The position numbers were made by a program, and so were the translations under genes. A stretch of 22,835 nt of DNA from an uncultured bacterium. GTDB taxonomy: Bacteria > Bacillota > Clostridia > Oscillospirales > Ruminococcaceae. Below, piece by piece: positions 1 to 6,690 of the stretch. How positions within the stretch are numbered: position 1 is the first letter of the stretch; every line of letters starts with the position of its first letter. The stretch covers positions 1-22,835 of the forward strand of contig CAJMLQ010000040.1 of assembly GCA_905214265.1 (NCBI GenBank). Direction: 5' to 3'. The notes beneath the pieces were generated by a model. It ran no database searches, had not been told where the DNA came from, and saw only the letters and a list, made by a program, of their open reading frames with translations.

Positions 1-430
1 AAATGGTGCGTTCCAGATCGTAGCAGGGAACGAGATTACCGGCAGGCGTTTTCAGTTCAGTCTTGCCGAGCTCGAACAGCTCCGGCTTGATGTAGTACAC
101 CTTGCACTCTGCTTTGATCGCCGCAGAAGGGATGCATCCGGACGGTGCAGTGATTGTATGTTCAAAAGGTGTTCTGTCCGAAATGCCATGTAAGAACAGA
201 GCTGTTTCATGAGAGAATATTATCCGTGTTGACCGCTTGCTTATCGACAGCAGTTCATCCTCCATATCGTCGGGAAGGATGTACTGCCCCTTTACAATGC
301 GATGGATTTTATCTTCTTTGCACAGCTTGTAGAGCATGGCTTTTGAGATGCCATGCTGCGCTGCGATTTTTGTTTCAATGATACCGCCATGCTCCTTGGC
401 AATGGCAGTGAGTTCAGCAATATAATCCAT
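1..430 (-). CDS. abiEi: AbiEi-family antitoxin of a type IV toxin-antitoxin system (3' end outside window)
   Basis: The minus strand is open from an ATG at 430 to the left edge, giving 143 residues without a stop. The N-terminal ~60 residues look like a winged helix (ISKAMLYKLCKEDKIHRIVK, then GQYILP). The rest matches the AbiEi/AbiEi_1 layout, with IFSHETALFLHGISDRTPFE, a VYYIKPELFELG stretch and the family hallmark YDLERTI at the edge. In known AbiE systems this antitoxin represses its own promoter and neutralises the AbiEii nucleotidyltransferase toxin, protecting against phage or stabilising mobile elements. The toxin gene would lie downstream, left of base 1, and cannot be seen. A GAGGTG ribosome binding site sits 5 bases before the ATG and a near-consensus promoter lies just upstream. 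The family call is based on motifs and is confident; the completeness of the system is unknown. Confidence 0.85.
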   Translation of the reverse strand, partial: MDYIAELTAIAKEHGGIIETKIAAQHGISKAMLYKLCKEDKIHRIVKGQYILPDDMEDELLSISKRSTRIIFSHETALFLHGISDRTPFEHTITAPSGCIPSAAIKAECKVYYIKPELFELGKTELKTPAGNLVPCYDLERTI

Positions 431-460
431 TCAAACACCTCGTCGCAATAACTCAATAAT

Positions 461-489
461 ATTATACTCAGAATTACGATTATAGTCAA
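461..489 (-). promoter_or_regulatory. Sigma-A-type promoter of abiEi
   Basis: Read on the minus strand, TTGACT (484-489) and TATAAT (461-466) are separated by 17 bases, about 30 bases before the abiEi start codon. A perfect 10-base palindrome, ATAATATTAT (456-465), overlaps the -10 box. AbiEi proteins are known to autoregulate by binding repeats at their own promoter, so this is a possible operator, but the palindrome is AT-rich and short. Confidence 0.7.
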
Positions 490-495
490 TGAATC

Positions 496-524
496 TTGAA
501 AAACATTCGAAAAATATTTACAAT
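496..524 (+). promoter_or_regulatory. Probable promoter of the mobilization module
   Basis: TTGAAA (496-501) and TACAAT (519-524) have a 17-base spacer and point away from the abiEi promoter, towards mobC. The match is good but lies in AT-rich DNA, where chance matches are common. Confidence 0.4.
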
Positions 525-539
525 TAAATTATGATGATA

Positions 540-620
540 GTCAACACGGAGTAAAGGGTTTGGGATACTCCCAACAAACTAATATTTCCGGATGTACGGA
601 CACCGGATGTGCTTGCTATT
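540..620 (+). other. Candidate origin of transfer (oriT) region upstream of mobC
   Basis: This non-coding stretch contains a hairpin (TTGGGA 560-565, TCCCAA 569-574, loop TAC) followed by a direct repeat of CCGGATGT (588-595 and 603-610). The two copies also give a short inverted repeat, TCCGG/CCGGA (587-591 and 603-607). A hairpin plus short repeats directly upstream of a MobC relaxosome gene is the usual place and architecture of an oriT. No nic sequence of a known family was recognised, so this rests on position and repeats only. Confidence 0.3.
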
Positions 621-650
621 CTCTGAAAACTGAATCATCTTTGTTATCAT

Positions 651-685
651 GCGCTCTCAATTTGAAAAAAACGAGGGCGCTTTTT
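651..685 (+). terminator. Hairpin with T-run in the mobC leader (attenuator-like terminator)
   Basis: GCGCTCTC (651-658) pairs with GAGGGCGC (673-680), with one G-U pair, and is followed directly by TTTTT. The hairpin lies between the predicted promoter at 496-524 and the mobC start at 717. It could therefore act as a leader attenuator rather than as the end of a gene, because no gene precedes it. Confidence 0.6.
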
Positions 686-716
686 ATTATCAAAATTACT
701 TACATAGGGGGAACTA

Positions 717-1049
717 ATGATGAAAAATCGCACCAGACCAGTCCGCATTGAGTTCCGTGTCACCGAGCAGGAACGTCAACTAATCCAGAAAAAGATGGAG
801 CAGCTTGGCACCAAAAACATGGGAGCCTATCTTCGCAAAATGGCAATCGACGGCTATATCATCAAAGCGGATTACACCGAGCAAAAGAAACTGGCTGCTG
901 CCGTCAGCCGCGTTGCCGGAAACATCAACCAGATCTGCCGACGTATCAATCAGACGGGGCATTTCTATGAGGATGATATCGTCGAGTTGAAAGCAAAACA
1001 GTGTGAAATTTGGGAACTACTCAAGCAGTCACAAAGGGCAGAATTATGA
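717..1049 (+). CDS. mobC: MobC-like plasmid mobilization relaxosome protein
   Basis: This 110-residue protein matches small MobC-type relaxosome accessory proteins of Clostridia conjugative elements. It has an N-terminal basic beta-strand (TRPVRIEFRVTEQE), the typical segment LGTKNMGAYLRKMAIDGYII, and then a helical stretch with AAAVSRVAGNINQICRRINQ. Such proteins bind oriT and help the relaxase nick it. An AGGGGG ribosome binding site (706-711) precedes two adjacent ATG codons at 717 and 720; either may start the gene. In related elements a relaxase gene overlaps the mobC end. Here only a 20-codon open frame begins at the overlap, so the gene has lost its working partner. The protein itself appears full length. 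Confidence 0.8.
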   Translation: MMKNRTRPVRIEFRVTEQERQLIQKKMEQLGTKNMGAYLRKMAIDGYIIKADYTEQKKLAAAVSRVAGNINQICRRINQTGHFYEDDIVELKAKQCEIWELLKQSQRAEL

Positions 1050-1276
1050 CCACAACAGGATTTTCCGTGTATGGATTTCCCGTCGACGGTTTTTCAGATC
1101 GCGGATAGCCTGACACTCAAGACCGTACCATAACCCGATTTCTGGACCGTGGATTTCCGAACGGTCATCGAGTATGGAATTCATCCTCTAATCAATAAGA
1201 AATAAATTAACTTTCAATAAAGTCATCCATCAATCCAATCAATACACCTGATAGGATGGATGGGATAGGAGGTCCT
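1050..1276 (+). other. Gap where the relaxase gene is expected; repA leader
   Basis: An ATG overlaps the mobC stop region and reads MTTTGFSVYGFPVDGFSDRG before a TAG. It shows no relaxase motif and no other gene is visible. Near the end an inverted repeat CATCCATC (1224-1231) / GATGGATG (1255-1262) sits just before the repA ribosome binding site AGGAGG (1267-1272). It could influence translation of the initiator. The rest shows nothing recognisable. Confidence 0.5.
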
Positions 1277-1669
1277 ATGAAACAAGATTTTTGTAAATTT
1301 ACAGTAGAGAGCCTATCGGCATCGTACATACCTTTTCCTCGTTTTCTCATGGAGGATTGTTTTGCAGAGCTTACCAACGATGCAAAGGTGCTGTACGCAC
1401 TTATGCTGGACAGGGCAAGTATTTCCAAGGCCAATGGCTATACCGAAGAGGACGGCACGATCCGTCTTTACTTCACCGTAGAACAGGCACAGAAGAAGCT
1501 GCACCGTAGCCGACAAAGCGTGACGCGGATATTTCAGCAGTTGGAATTCAGTGGATTGATCTGCCGTCGAAAGCAAGGTCTTGGCAGACCTGCGATGATC
1601 ACGCTCAATTACCCTTCAAATGCAAAGCTGATACAACCGAAGGAAGACAGCGAATTACCGTCAGGATAA
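1277..1669 (+). CDS. repA: Replication initiator protein A, N-terminal-domain type (RepA_N)
   Basis: The protein resembles the N-terminal winged-helix domain of RepA_N initiators found in plasmids and integrative elements of Bacillota. It carries YIPFPRFLMEDCFAELTNDA, then KVLYALMLDRASISKANGYT, EEDGTIRLYFTVEQAQKKL and the end of the domain GLICRRKQGLGRPAMITL. The ATG at 1277 is chosen over an in-frame one at 1256 because AGGAGG (1267-1272) lies 4 bases before it. The resulting 130 residues are much shorter than the roughly 250-350 of many family members, which have a host-specific C-terminal domain. It may therefore be truncated, or belong to the short subset in integrative elements. A terminator follows 20 bases after the stop. 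Confidence 0.75.
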   Translation: MKQDFCKFTVESLSASYIPFPRFLMEDCFAELTNDAKVLYALMLDRASISKANGYTEEDGTIRLYFTVEQAQKKLHRSRQSVTRIFQQLEFSGLICRRKQGLGRPAMITLNYPSNAKLIQPKEDSELPSG

Positions 1670-1690
1670 AGGTCGAAAATCGGATAATTT

Positions 1691-1730
1691 ATGCCCCACA
1701 AGCGACGCAAACGCTGTGGGGCATATCTTT
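1691..1730 (+). terminator. Rho-independent terminator after repA
   Basis: ATGCCCCACAAGCG (1691-1704) pairs with CGCTGTGGGGCAT (1712-1724), leaving one bulged A. It is followed by ATCTTTTC. It begins 21 bases after the repA stop codon. Confidence 0.7.
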
Positions 1731-1796
1731 TCCCATGATAAAGAATAAACGGCTCCAAGGCGAACCCAGAGGCGCATAGATGGCAGAAAGGCACAT

Positions 1797-1961
1797 ATGG
1801 ACAAAAAGAAAAACAAATATGATGTGGATATACCGAAAGAGGTTTTGGATGCCTTTGCACGATACATCATTCCGGAAATCCGCCGTTTTCATGAAAGCGA
1901 GGAAGGACAGGCGTTTTATAAGGAATGGATTGAGAAACATCCCGAATACGCAGAAAAGTGA
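1797..1961 (+). CDS. 54-residue conserved-looking small protein of the mobile element
   Basis: An ATG at 1797 opens a 54-residue frame, MDKKKNKYDVDIPKEV, followed by LDAFARYIIPEIRRF, the acidic HESEEGQAFYKEW and IEKHPEYAEK before TGA. An AAAGG ribosome binding site lies about 5 bases upstream. The protein is lysine-rich at the start and acidic and helical after that, with no membrane segment or signal peptide. Small proteins of this kind occur in clostridial integrative elements beside replication and mobilization genes; no function is known to me. A terminator on each side makes it a self-contained unit. A longer overlapping frame (1780-2100) runs through the terminator and is judged a shadow. 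Confidence 0.65.
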   Translation: MDKKKNKYDVDIPKEVLDAFARYIIPEIRRFHESEEGQAFYKEWIEKHPEYAEK

Positions 1962-1964
1962 AAA

Positions 1965-2002
1965 AGTCCGCTGGGGTCGTGGTGACCTCAGCGGACTTTT
2001 TT
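1965..2002 (+). terminator. Strong rho-independent terminator
   Basis: A 14-bp stem (1965-1978 with 1984-1997, one G-U pair, loop of 5 bases) is followed by a run of T to 2002. It starts 4 bases after the stop codon of the 54-residue gene and marks the right end of the recognisable mobile-element DNA. Confidence 0.85.
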
Positions 2003-2039
2003 GCTTACGACATTATCTGAGCCATACCTTCACACCGAA

Positions 2040-2355
2040 ACCTCCGTTAAAGAAATATGTGTTCGTCCAATGTCCATTTGGTGGAGCATTGCGACGATAA
2101 TGACAGTCGAAATAAAATAGGGCAGATACGACACCATTTGCAGCGTCTTTTTTAAGTATTGATTCTGCATCTCATTGACAATCAGGGGCAGGATGATTGT
2201 GACAAAGAATTCCACCGAATGAACTGCCAGAACATAGACGATGTAAAAATCGCTGAAAAGATTTAGGGCCCACCCATGAGCTGCCAAAATATCCTTTCCC
2301 AACGAAAAAGTCTTGAAACGCCATGGCAATTCCGTACATTGGAATATAAGAAAAC
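2040..2355 (-). pseudogene. Relic of an LplB-type carbohydrate ABC transporter permease (multiple frameshifts)
   Basis: Minus-strand translation gives pieces of an LplB-family permease in different frames. First comes YIPMYGIAMAFQDFFVGKGY and SSWVGPKSFQRF (about 2346-2244). A frame change follows to TSSMFWQFIRWNSL (about 2240-2200), and a second to FFVTIILPLIVNEMQNQYLK and KTLQMVSYLPYFISTVIIVA (about 2205-2090). These follow family order, including the cytoplasmic NE..N..(L/F)KK region and the SYLPHFIS-like segment. Intact members have about 300 residues and work with a solute-binding lipoprotein and LplC to import oligosaccharides. Both ends are missing: the left end fades into mobile-element DNA and the right end abuts the terminator at 2357-2400. 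It is a dead fragment, not a gene. Confidence 0.8.
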
Positions 2356-2356
2356 G

Positions 2357-2400
2357 CAAAAGGGCTTGCTGCCTGCGATCACAGACAACAAGCCCTTTTG
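2357..2400 (-). terminator. Terminator of the ABC / surface-protein operon
   Basis: A perfect 12-bp stem, CAAAAGGGCTTG (2357-2368) with CAAGCCCTTTTG (2389-2400), has a 20-base loop. In the minus direction it ends in a T-rich tract and lies 70 bases beyond the stop of the permease gene. The stem is symmetrical and may work in both directions. Confidence 0.75.
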
Positions 2401-2471
2401 GCTACTTAATTTCTATGTATTAAATTCTTTGCAGCGCACTTCCGTTCGCCCATTCTTTCCTTCCAAGGAAA

Positions 2472-3791
2472 TCACTCCTGTTTGATGGCCGTCAGCGCGC
2501 TGATCTTCACCGCACGGTTGGCTGGGGAGAAACCGGATATCAGTCCGATCATCGTCGCAAAAATCAGCGCGCCGATAATCAGCCACCAGGGAATGATGGA
2601 GAGCCCGCCGATCCCGATGCCGCCAGGACTCCAGATGTCGCCGCCTCCGCCTCCGCCAAAGGAGTTGATGAGGAAGGAGATTCCATAACTGACTCCAACG
2701 CCGATGATTCCGCCCAGCAGGCCGATGCCGCCGGCTTCCATCAGGAACATGGCACGGATATCGCTGATTACGCAGCCAAGGACCTTCATGACGCCGATTT
2801 CCCGAGTCCTCTCATAAATTGACATGATCATGGTATTGGTGATGCCCAGCGCCGCAACCAGAAGAGAGATCGCGCCCAGTCCGCCGAAAATCAGCTGTTG
2901 CTGCCGCGCCTGCTCCTCCAAAGGCTTCCGGATAGACTCCATGGAATTAGTCTCAAAGCCATAGCTCTTAATGATCTCCTCGACCTCAGCCACATGCTTC
3001 ATATCGTCCACCTTGATATAGGCGTTGTTGTAGGCGAAGACTTTCTCTTTATCCTCTTTGATATTGTTGAGCTTGTTGAATTCCTTTTCCAGAGAACGCA
3101 GGTAATTCACGTCCATGAAAACGCCGTAAGGGGACGGATTCCGGCTCCAATCCTCCACCATAATGCCGGAGCAGGTGATTTTATGAACTGGGGCCTTTTT
3201 ACTGGTATCCGACTGCTTATTTATGACCAGCTCCAGCTTGTCGTTCATGACATCTACGTCCGGCTCGCCCTGCTGGCCGGTCATCCAGTAGCGGTTTCCG
3301 CCTTTTTTGGGGTTATAGAAATCATATCCCGCAGAGGCGCCGAATACTACCTTATCCTCGTAGCCCGTCGTATCATCCGGCATCTGTCCCTGTTCCATTT
3401 CATAGCCCATCAGCCGCAGCGCGTCGAAATCAACGCCGGTAATCTGGCCCGAATATTGGTATTTTCCGCTTTTGATGGTAAAAGATCCCCAATTTTGAGG
3501 GTAATAGGCCGGTGTCACCGCCTGCACGTACTTGAGCTGCCGGAATTTTTCCAGCATGGCGTCATCCAGCGGCTCCGGCGTAGAAGTGCCATAATTGTAA
3601 ATGCTAATAATAGTCAGGTCGCCCATCTGCGCCAATGAATCCTGCATGGTTTTCTGCATGCCAAGTCCCAAAGAGATCATGACCACGATGGCACAGGTGC
3701 CGATCACGACGCCGGTCACGGTCAGGAGCGTCCGAACCTTCCGTTTCCAGAGGTTTGAGAGGCTCATGACAATCATATCTCTCAGTTTCAT
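2472..3791 (-). CDS. MacB/FtsX-type ABC transporter permease
   Basis: The 439-residue protein has the MacB core layout. A cytoplasmic start with SLSNLWKRKVRTLLTVTGVV leads into the first membrane helix (about 18-43). A large extracytoplasmic domain follows (about 45-300), then three helices near 303-325, 350-378 and 398-425, with ITNTMIMSIYERTREIGVMK between them. The closing FSPANRAVKISALTAIKQE is the family C-terminal signature. A glycine-rich loop, SFGGGGGGDIWSPGGIGIGG, lies outside the membrane between the last two helices and is unusual. MacB-type permeases do not pump across the membrane bilayer; they transmit mechanical force to an extracytoplasmic partner. The gene overlaps the surface-protein gene by ATGA (3788-3791), which implies translational coupling. 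Substrate unknown. Confidence 0.9.
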   Translation of the reverse strand: MKLRDMIVMSLSNLWKRKVRTLLTVTGVVIGTCAIVVMISLGLGMQKTMQDSLAQMGDLTIISIYNYGTSTPEPLDDAMLEKFRQLKYVQAVTPAYYPQNWGSFTIKSGKYQYSGQITGVDFDALRLMGYEMEQGQMPDDTTGYEDKVVFGASAGYDFYNPKKGGNRYWMTGQQGEPDVDVMNDKLELVINKQSDTSKKAPVHKITCSGIMVEDWSRNPSPYGVFMDVNYLRSLEKEFNKLNNIKEDKEKVFAYNNAYIKVDDMKHVAEVEEIIKSYGFETNSMESIRKPLEEQARQQQLIFGGLGAISLLVAALGITNTMIMSIYERTREIGVMKVLGCVISDIRAMFLMEAGGIGLLGGIIGVGVSYGISFLINSFGGGGGGDIWSPGGIGIGGLSIIPWWLIIGALIFATMIGLISGFSPANRAVKISALTAIKQE

Positions 3792-5863
3792 TTTGCCGCA
3801 CCTATATCTTCATCGTCATAATCGTCTTCCGCATCCAGGGCTTTCTGTTTTTTCTTCTTGACTGCTTTTACGACCACCACAACAACCACAATCACGACGA
3901 TCACGCCGCCGGCTACAATTGCGATCCAGGCCCAGGTGGGAAGTCCCGGATTCTCCACCGGCACGTCGATCGGTATGTCAGGATCATCGATGCCCGGGTC
4001 AATATAGGTGTTTTCAATGACTTCACTCTCAAAATCCTTTACGATCTCCTTCACCTCGCCGTTGGCGTCCTCATAAGAGAAAATCAGTTTGCCGGTGATG
4101 GTCCCCGCCTGATTGGTGTTGAGAGAAAGTTCGTAGCTGTCGCCGGAGCCGGACTCCACGTTGCCGATATAGCTCTCGCTTTCCCCTGTGGTGAAGCCTT
4201 CGCCCTCCACCTTTACCGAAAGGTTGAAGATGGTGCTCTTGCCCTTGTTGACGTAAGAAACATAGCCGCCCAGAGTCTCGCCGAGCATGACCGGTCCCCA
4301 CATCTGAAGGTCGCCGACCTCAAAGCGGTCCGGCTGGGTCAGGGGGATGGAAATGGTCTCGGTAGGATTCATCTCAATGCGCTCTTTGTTTACCACAGCC
4401 TCATAGCTGAAAGCGATGTCCAGGCCGTAAGACTTAGGAGCCGCGTCCGCCTTGGGAAGCAGGTCGATGGATTCTTCAATGATTCCGCCTGCGGGAATGC
4501 TCTGGACGAAAAAGGTATTTGAGGAGTTGGCAGGGGAGAAAGCGCCGCCGGTCATCGCATCCGCCGCGGAGGAAACGGTGATCTTCACGTTCTCAATGGC
4601 GACCCTGCCGGTATTTTTAATTTTCATGGTCAGGGTAAAGACCTGGCCGCCTGTGACAGAGGTCACGCCCTCGTCGCCGTAAGTATAACTCTCGATCACA
4701 ATCTGCGGCTTGCTTTCCGAGGTGCCGGAACTGCCGCCGGTGGAGCCGCCTTTCACCGGAACAAACGCTTTGGCAGAGGAAGTCTCCTCCCCCACAACCA
4801 TGGCGACGTCTAATATGTAATTGCCGGTACTCATATCCGCACCGGTGCTGAGGTTATACGTCAGGTTAGTCGTTGAGCCTGCATTGAGGGAAGAGATGTA
4901 CTGTGTATCCAGGCTGTTGTTCATCGTAAAGCCTTCGGTGGAGAGCCCACCCAGGGTAACGGACGCATCCTTGACTACGCTGCTGCCGGTATTTTTAACC
5001 GTCAAGGTCAGCTTGCAGGTGCTGCCAGCATTGACCGTTCCGGGATTAACGCTGTAGCCGACAACCGCCAGCCGTCCTTCCCCGGTCTGGCCGGTGGAAC
5101 CGGTGACCTTGATGTTAAAGGTAAAGGTCTCCGAAACAGTTTCGGTACTGTATTTATAAGTGGCGTTCACCGTCACCACATATACGCCGGAAGCCATAGA
5201 GGAATCAGCGGACAACGGAATCGTCAGATCCTGGGTTCCCTTTCCGGAGAAGGTCAGCTTTTTGGAGAAGGAAGCGCCATTGACATAAAGCCCCGTGGGA
5301 AGCTCCAAGGTAAACTGGACGTCCGAATACCGCCGGCTGGTAGTGTTTACCAGCGGGAGGGTGATGTTTTTGGTCTCACCCGCACTGATGAACGGAAGGG
5401 CGGTCCCATCTTTTACCACAAAAATATTGCCCGTAGGCTTGGTGGGTGTGACGGGGGTGTCGTCCTCTGTTGGGATAAAACCGGAAATCTCCGCGGTGGC
5501 GGTTTCACCGTTTACTTCTACCAACACAGAAGTCGCACCGCTGCCGGTATAAGCGATGCTTCCCGCAGCAGCCGTAAAGGCGGCATTGCCAGATGCGTCG
5601 AATGAAACGTCAGATTCCAGGCTGCCGCCGGTCAGGCCGCCAAGGCCGGAAACCGAAACGTCAGCGGAAGTCCCTTTGGTTTTCGATCCAGTAATAGCAA
5701 TCTGTACAGCAAAGCGCTCGCCCGCCGATACGCTGGAGGGGAGGATCGACGCCGACACGCTCATTCCCGCCGCTCTCGCCGGCATTGCGCCGACGGTCAG
5801 CAATAAAAACAGAACAAAGGCTGTCATCAGGCTGGCGGTTCTTTTCAAAAGAGTCTGATTCAT
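3788..5863 (-). CDS. Secreted, membrane-anchored Ig-like repeat protein (COG1361/CARDB-like) of an ABC operon
   Basis: The 691-residue product starts with a signal peptide (LLKRTASLMTAFVLFLLLTV, cleavage likely after ARA near residue 32). Several Ig-like beta-sandwich domains follow, at roughly 35-130, 145-255, 265-370, 385-510 and 515-630. They repeat the pattern of CARDB/NEW3-type modules, for example GSTCKLTLTVKNTGSSVVKD and GQVFTLTMKIKNTGRVAIEN. A single helix (about 644-668, WAWIAIVAGGVIVVIVVVVV) is followed by KKKK and an acidic tail DAEDDYDDED, so the bulk lies outside the cell. It sits between the ATPase gene (53-base gap) and the permease gene (4-base overlap), the position held by MacA-like adaptors in other systems. 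An extracytoplasmic partner of the ABC pair is therefore likely, but this is inferred. Confidence 0.85.
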   Translation of the reverse strand: MNQTLLKRTASLMTAFVLFLLLTVGAMPARAAGMSVSASILPSSVSAGERFAVQIAITGSKTKGTSADVSVSGLGGLTGGSLESDVSFDASGNAAFTAAAGSIAYTGSGATSVLVEVNGETATAEISGFIPTEDDTPVTPTKPTGNIFVVKDGTALPFISAGETKNITLPLVNTTSRRYSDVQFTLELPTGLYVNGASFSKKLTFSGKGTQDLTIPLSADSSMASGVYVVTVNATYKYSTETVSETFTFNIKVTGSTGQTGEGRLAVVGYSVNPGTVNAGSTCKLTLTVKNTGSSVVKDASVTLGGLSTEGFTMNNSLDTQYISSLNAGSTTNLTYNLSTGADMSTGNYILDVAMVVGEETSSAKAFVPVKGGSTGGSSGTSESKPQIVIESYTYGDEGVTSVTGGQVFTLTMKIKNTGRVAIENVKITVSSAADAMTGGAFSPANSSNTFFVQSIPAGGIIEESIDLLPKADAAPKSYGLDIAFSYEAVVNKERIEMNPTETISIPLTQPDRFEVGDLQMWGPVMLGETLGGYVSYVNKGKSTIFNLSVKVEGEGFTTGESESYIGNVESGSGDSYELSLNTNQAGTITGKLIFSYEDANGEVKEIVKDFESEVIENTYIDPGIDDPDIPIDVPVENPGLPTWAWIAIVAGGVIVVIVVVVVVVKAVKKKKQKALDAEDDYDDEDIGAAK

Positions 5864-5876
5864 AATTCTGCCCTAG

Positions 5877-5900
5877 GTTTTCCGCTCACAGGCGGAAAAC
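5877..5900 (-). other. Intercistronic hairpin before the surface-protein gene
   Basis: GTTTTCCGC (5877-5885) and GCGGAAAAC (5892-5900) form a perfect 9-bp stem with a 6-base loop in the 53-base gap between ATPase and surface-protein genes. On the minus strand no T-run follows, so it is more likely an mRNA-stabilising, processing or translation-modulating element than a terminator. It lies just upstream of the AGGG ribosome binding site of the surface protein. Confidence 0.55.
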
Positions 5901-5916
5901 TCCTTTCTTCAAATTG

Positions 5917-6690
5917 TCACGCCAGTTTGTCGCTGGCCAAATCCACATTCTGCTCAACACTCTGGACAGGAGTGTCCGAAGCGGCATCTTCCCGGCCGAT
6001 GATCGAACAGTTCGGTTCGTCGCTGACGATATCGCCGTCGACCAGGTGAACAATCCGATCCGCATACCGGGCGATATCCCGGTCGTGGGTTACCAGAATC
6101 AGGGTCTCGTTGTGCCGACGGGCAATCCCGACGATCATCTCCATAACCTCGCGGGTGGTCTTGGAGTCCAGGTTCCCGGTAGGCTCGTCGGCGAAAACGA
6201 TTTTCGGTCTGGCGACAAACGCCCGGGCAATGCCTACGCGCTGCTGCTGGCCGCCGGACATCTGGGTCGGCTTGTGCAGCATCCGGCTCCCCAAGTTGAC
6301 CGCCTTGAGCATCCGCTTGGCCGCCTTGACGCGCTGGGCTTTGCCGATTCCCTTGAACATCAGCGGGAGGGCCACATTTTCCACCGCCGTCATCGTCGGC
6401 ATTAGATTGTAGGACTGAAAAATAAAACCGATATTTTCCTGCCGGAACTGGGCAAGCTGCTTTTCGGTGAGCTTTACCATATCCACGCCGTTAATGATCA
6501 CAGCGCCCCGGCTTGGCTTCTCCAGCCCTGCCATAATGTTTAAAAGGGTGGACTTGCCGGAGCCAGACGTACCCAGAATGCAGCAGATTTCCCCGGCTTC
6601 GATCTCCAGGTTGATCCGGTTGAGGGCCACTACCTTTTCCTTATCCACCCGATACACTTTTCGGATATCCTTGACACTTATCAGGCTCAT
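5917..6690 (-). CDS. MacB/LolD-type ABC transporter ATP-binding protein
   Basis: From the ATG at 6690 the protein has 257 residues. It shows Walker A GTSGSGKST (40-48), a Q-loop in GFIFQSYNLMPTMTAVENVA, the signature MSGGQQQRVGIARAF, Walker B IVFADEPTGNLD and the switch histidine in LILVTHDRDIARY. These are the hallmarks of the MacB/LolD/FtsE branch that energises FtsX-type permeases. It is the first gene of the operon with the surface protein and permease. The open frame extends 32 codons upstream to a GTG at 6786. The inner ATG is preferred because AGGAG lies 7 bases before it, family homology begins there, and the predicted promoter would start transcription near the GTG. A non-conserved C-terminal tail of about 40 residues is rich in Asp, Ser and Glu. 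Confidence 0.92.
   Translation of the reverse strand: MSLISVKDIRKVYRVDKEKVVALNRINLEIEAGEICCILGTSGSGKSTLLNIMAGLEKPSRGAVIINGVDMVKLTEKQLAQFRQENIGFIFQSYNLMPTMTAVENVALPLMFKGIGKAQRVKAAKRMLKAVNLGSRMLHKPTQMSGGQQQRVGIARAFVARPKIVFADEPTGNLDSKTTREVMEMIVGIARRHNETLILVTHDRDIARYADRIVHLVDGDIVSDEPNCSIIGREDAASDTPVQSVEQNVDLASDKLA

Noticed and set aside
1780..2100. 106-residue plus-strand frame
   Set aside because: It overlaps the better supported 54-residue gene in another frame and passes through a strong terminator; composition is not protein-like.
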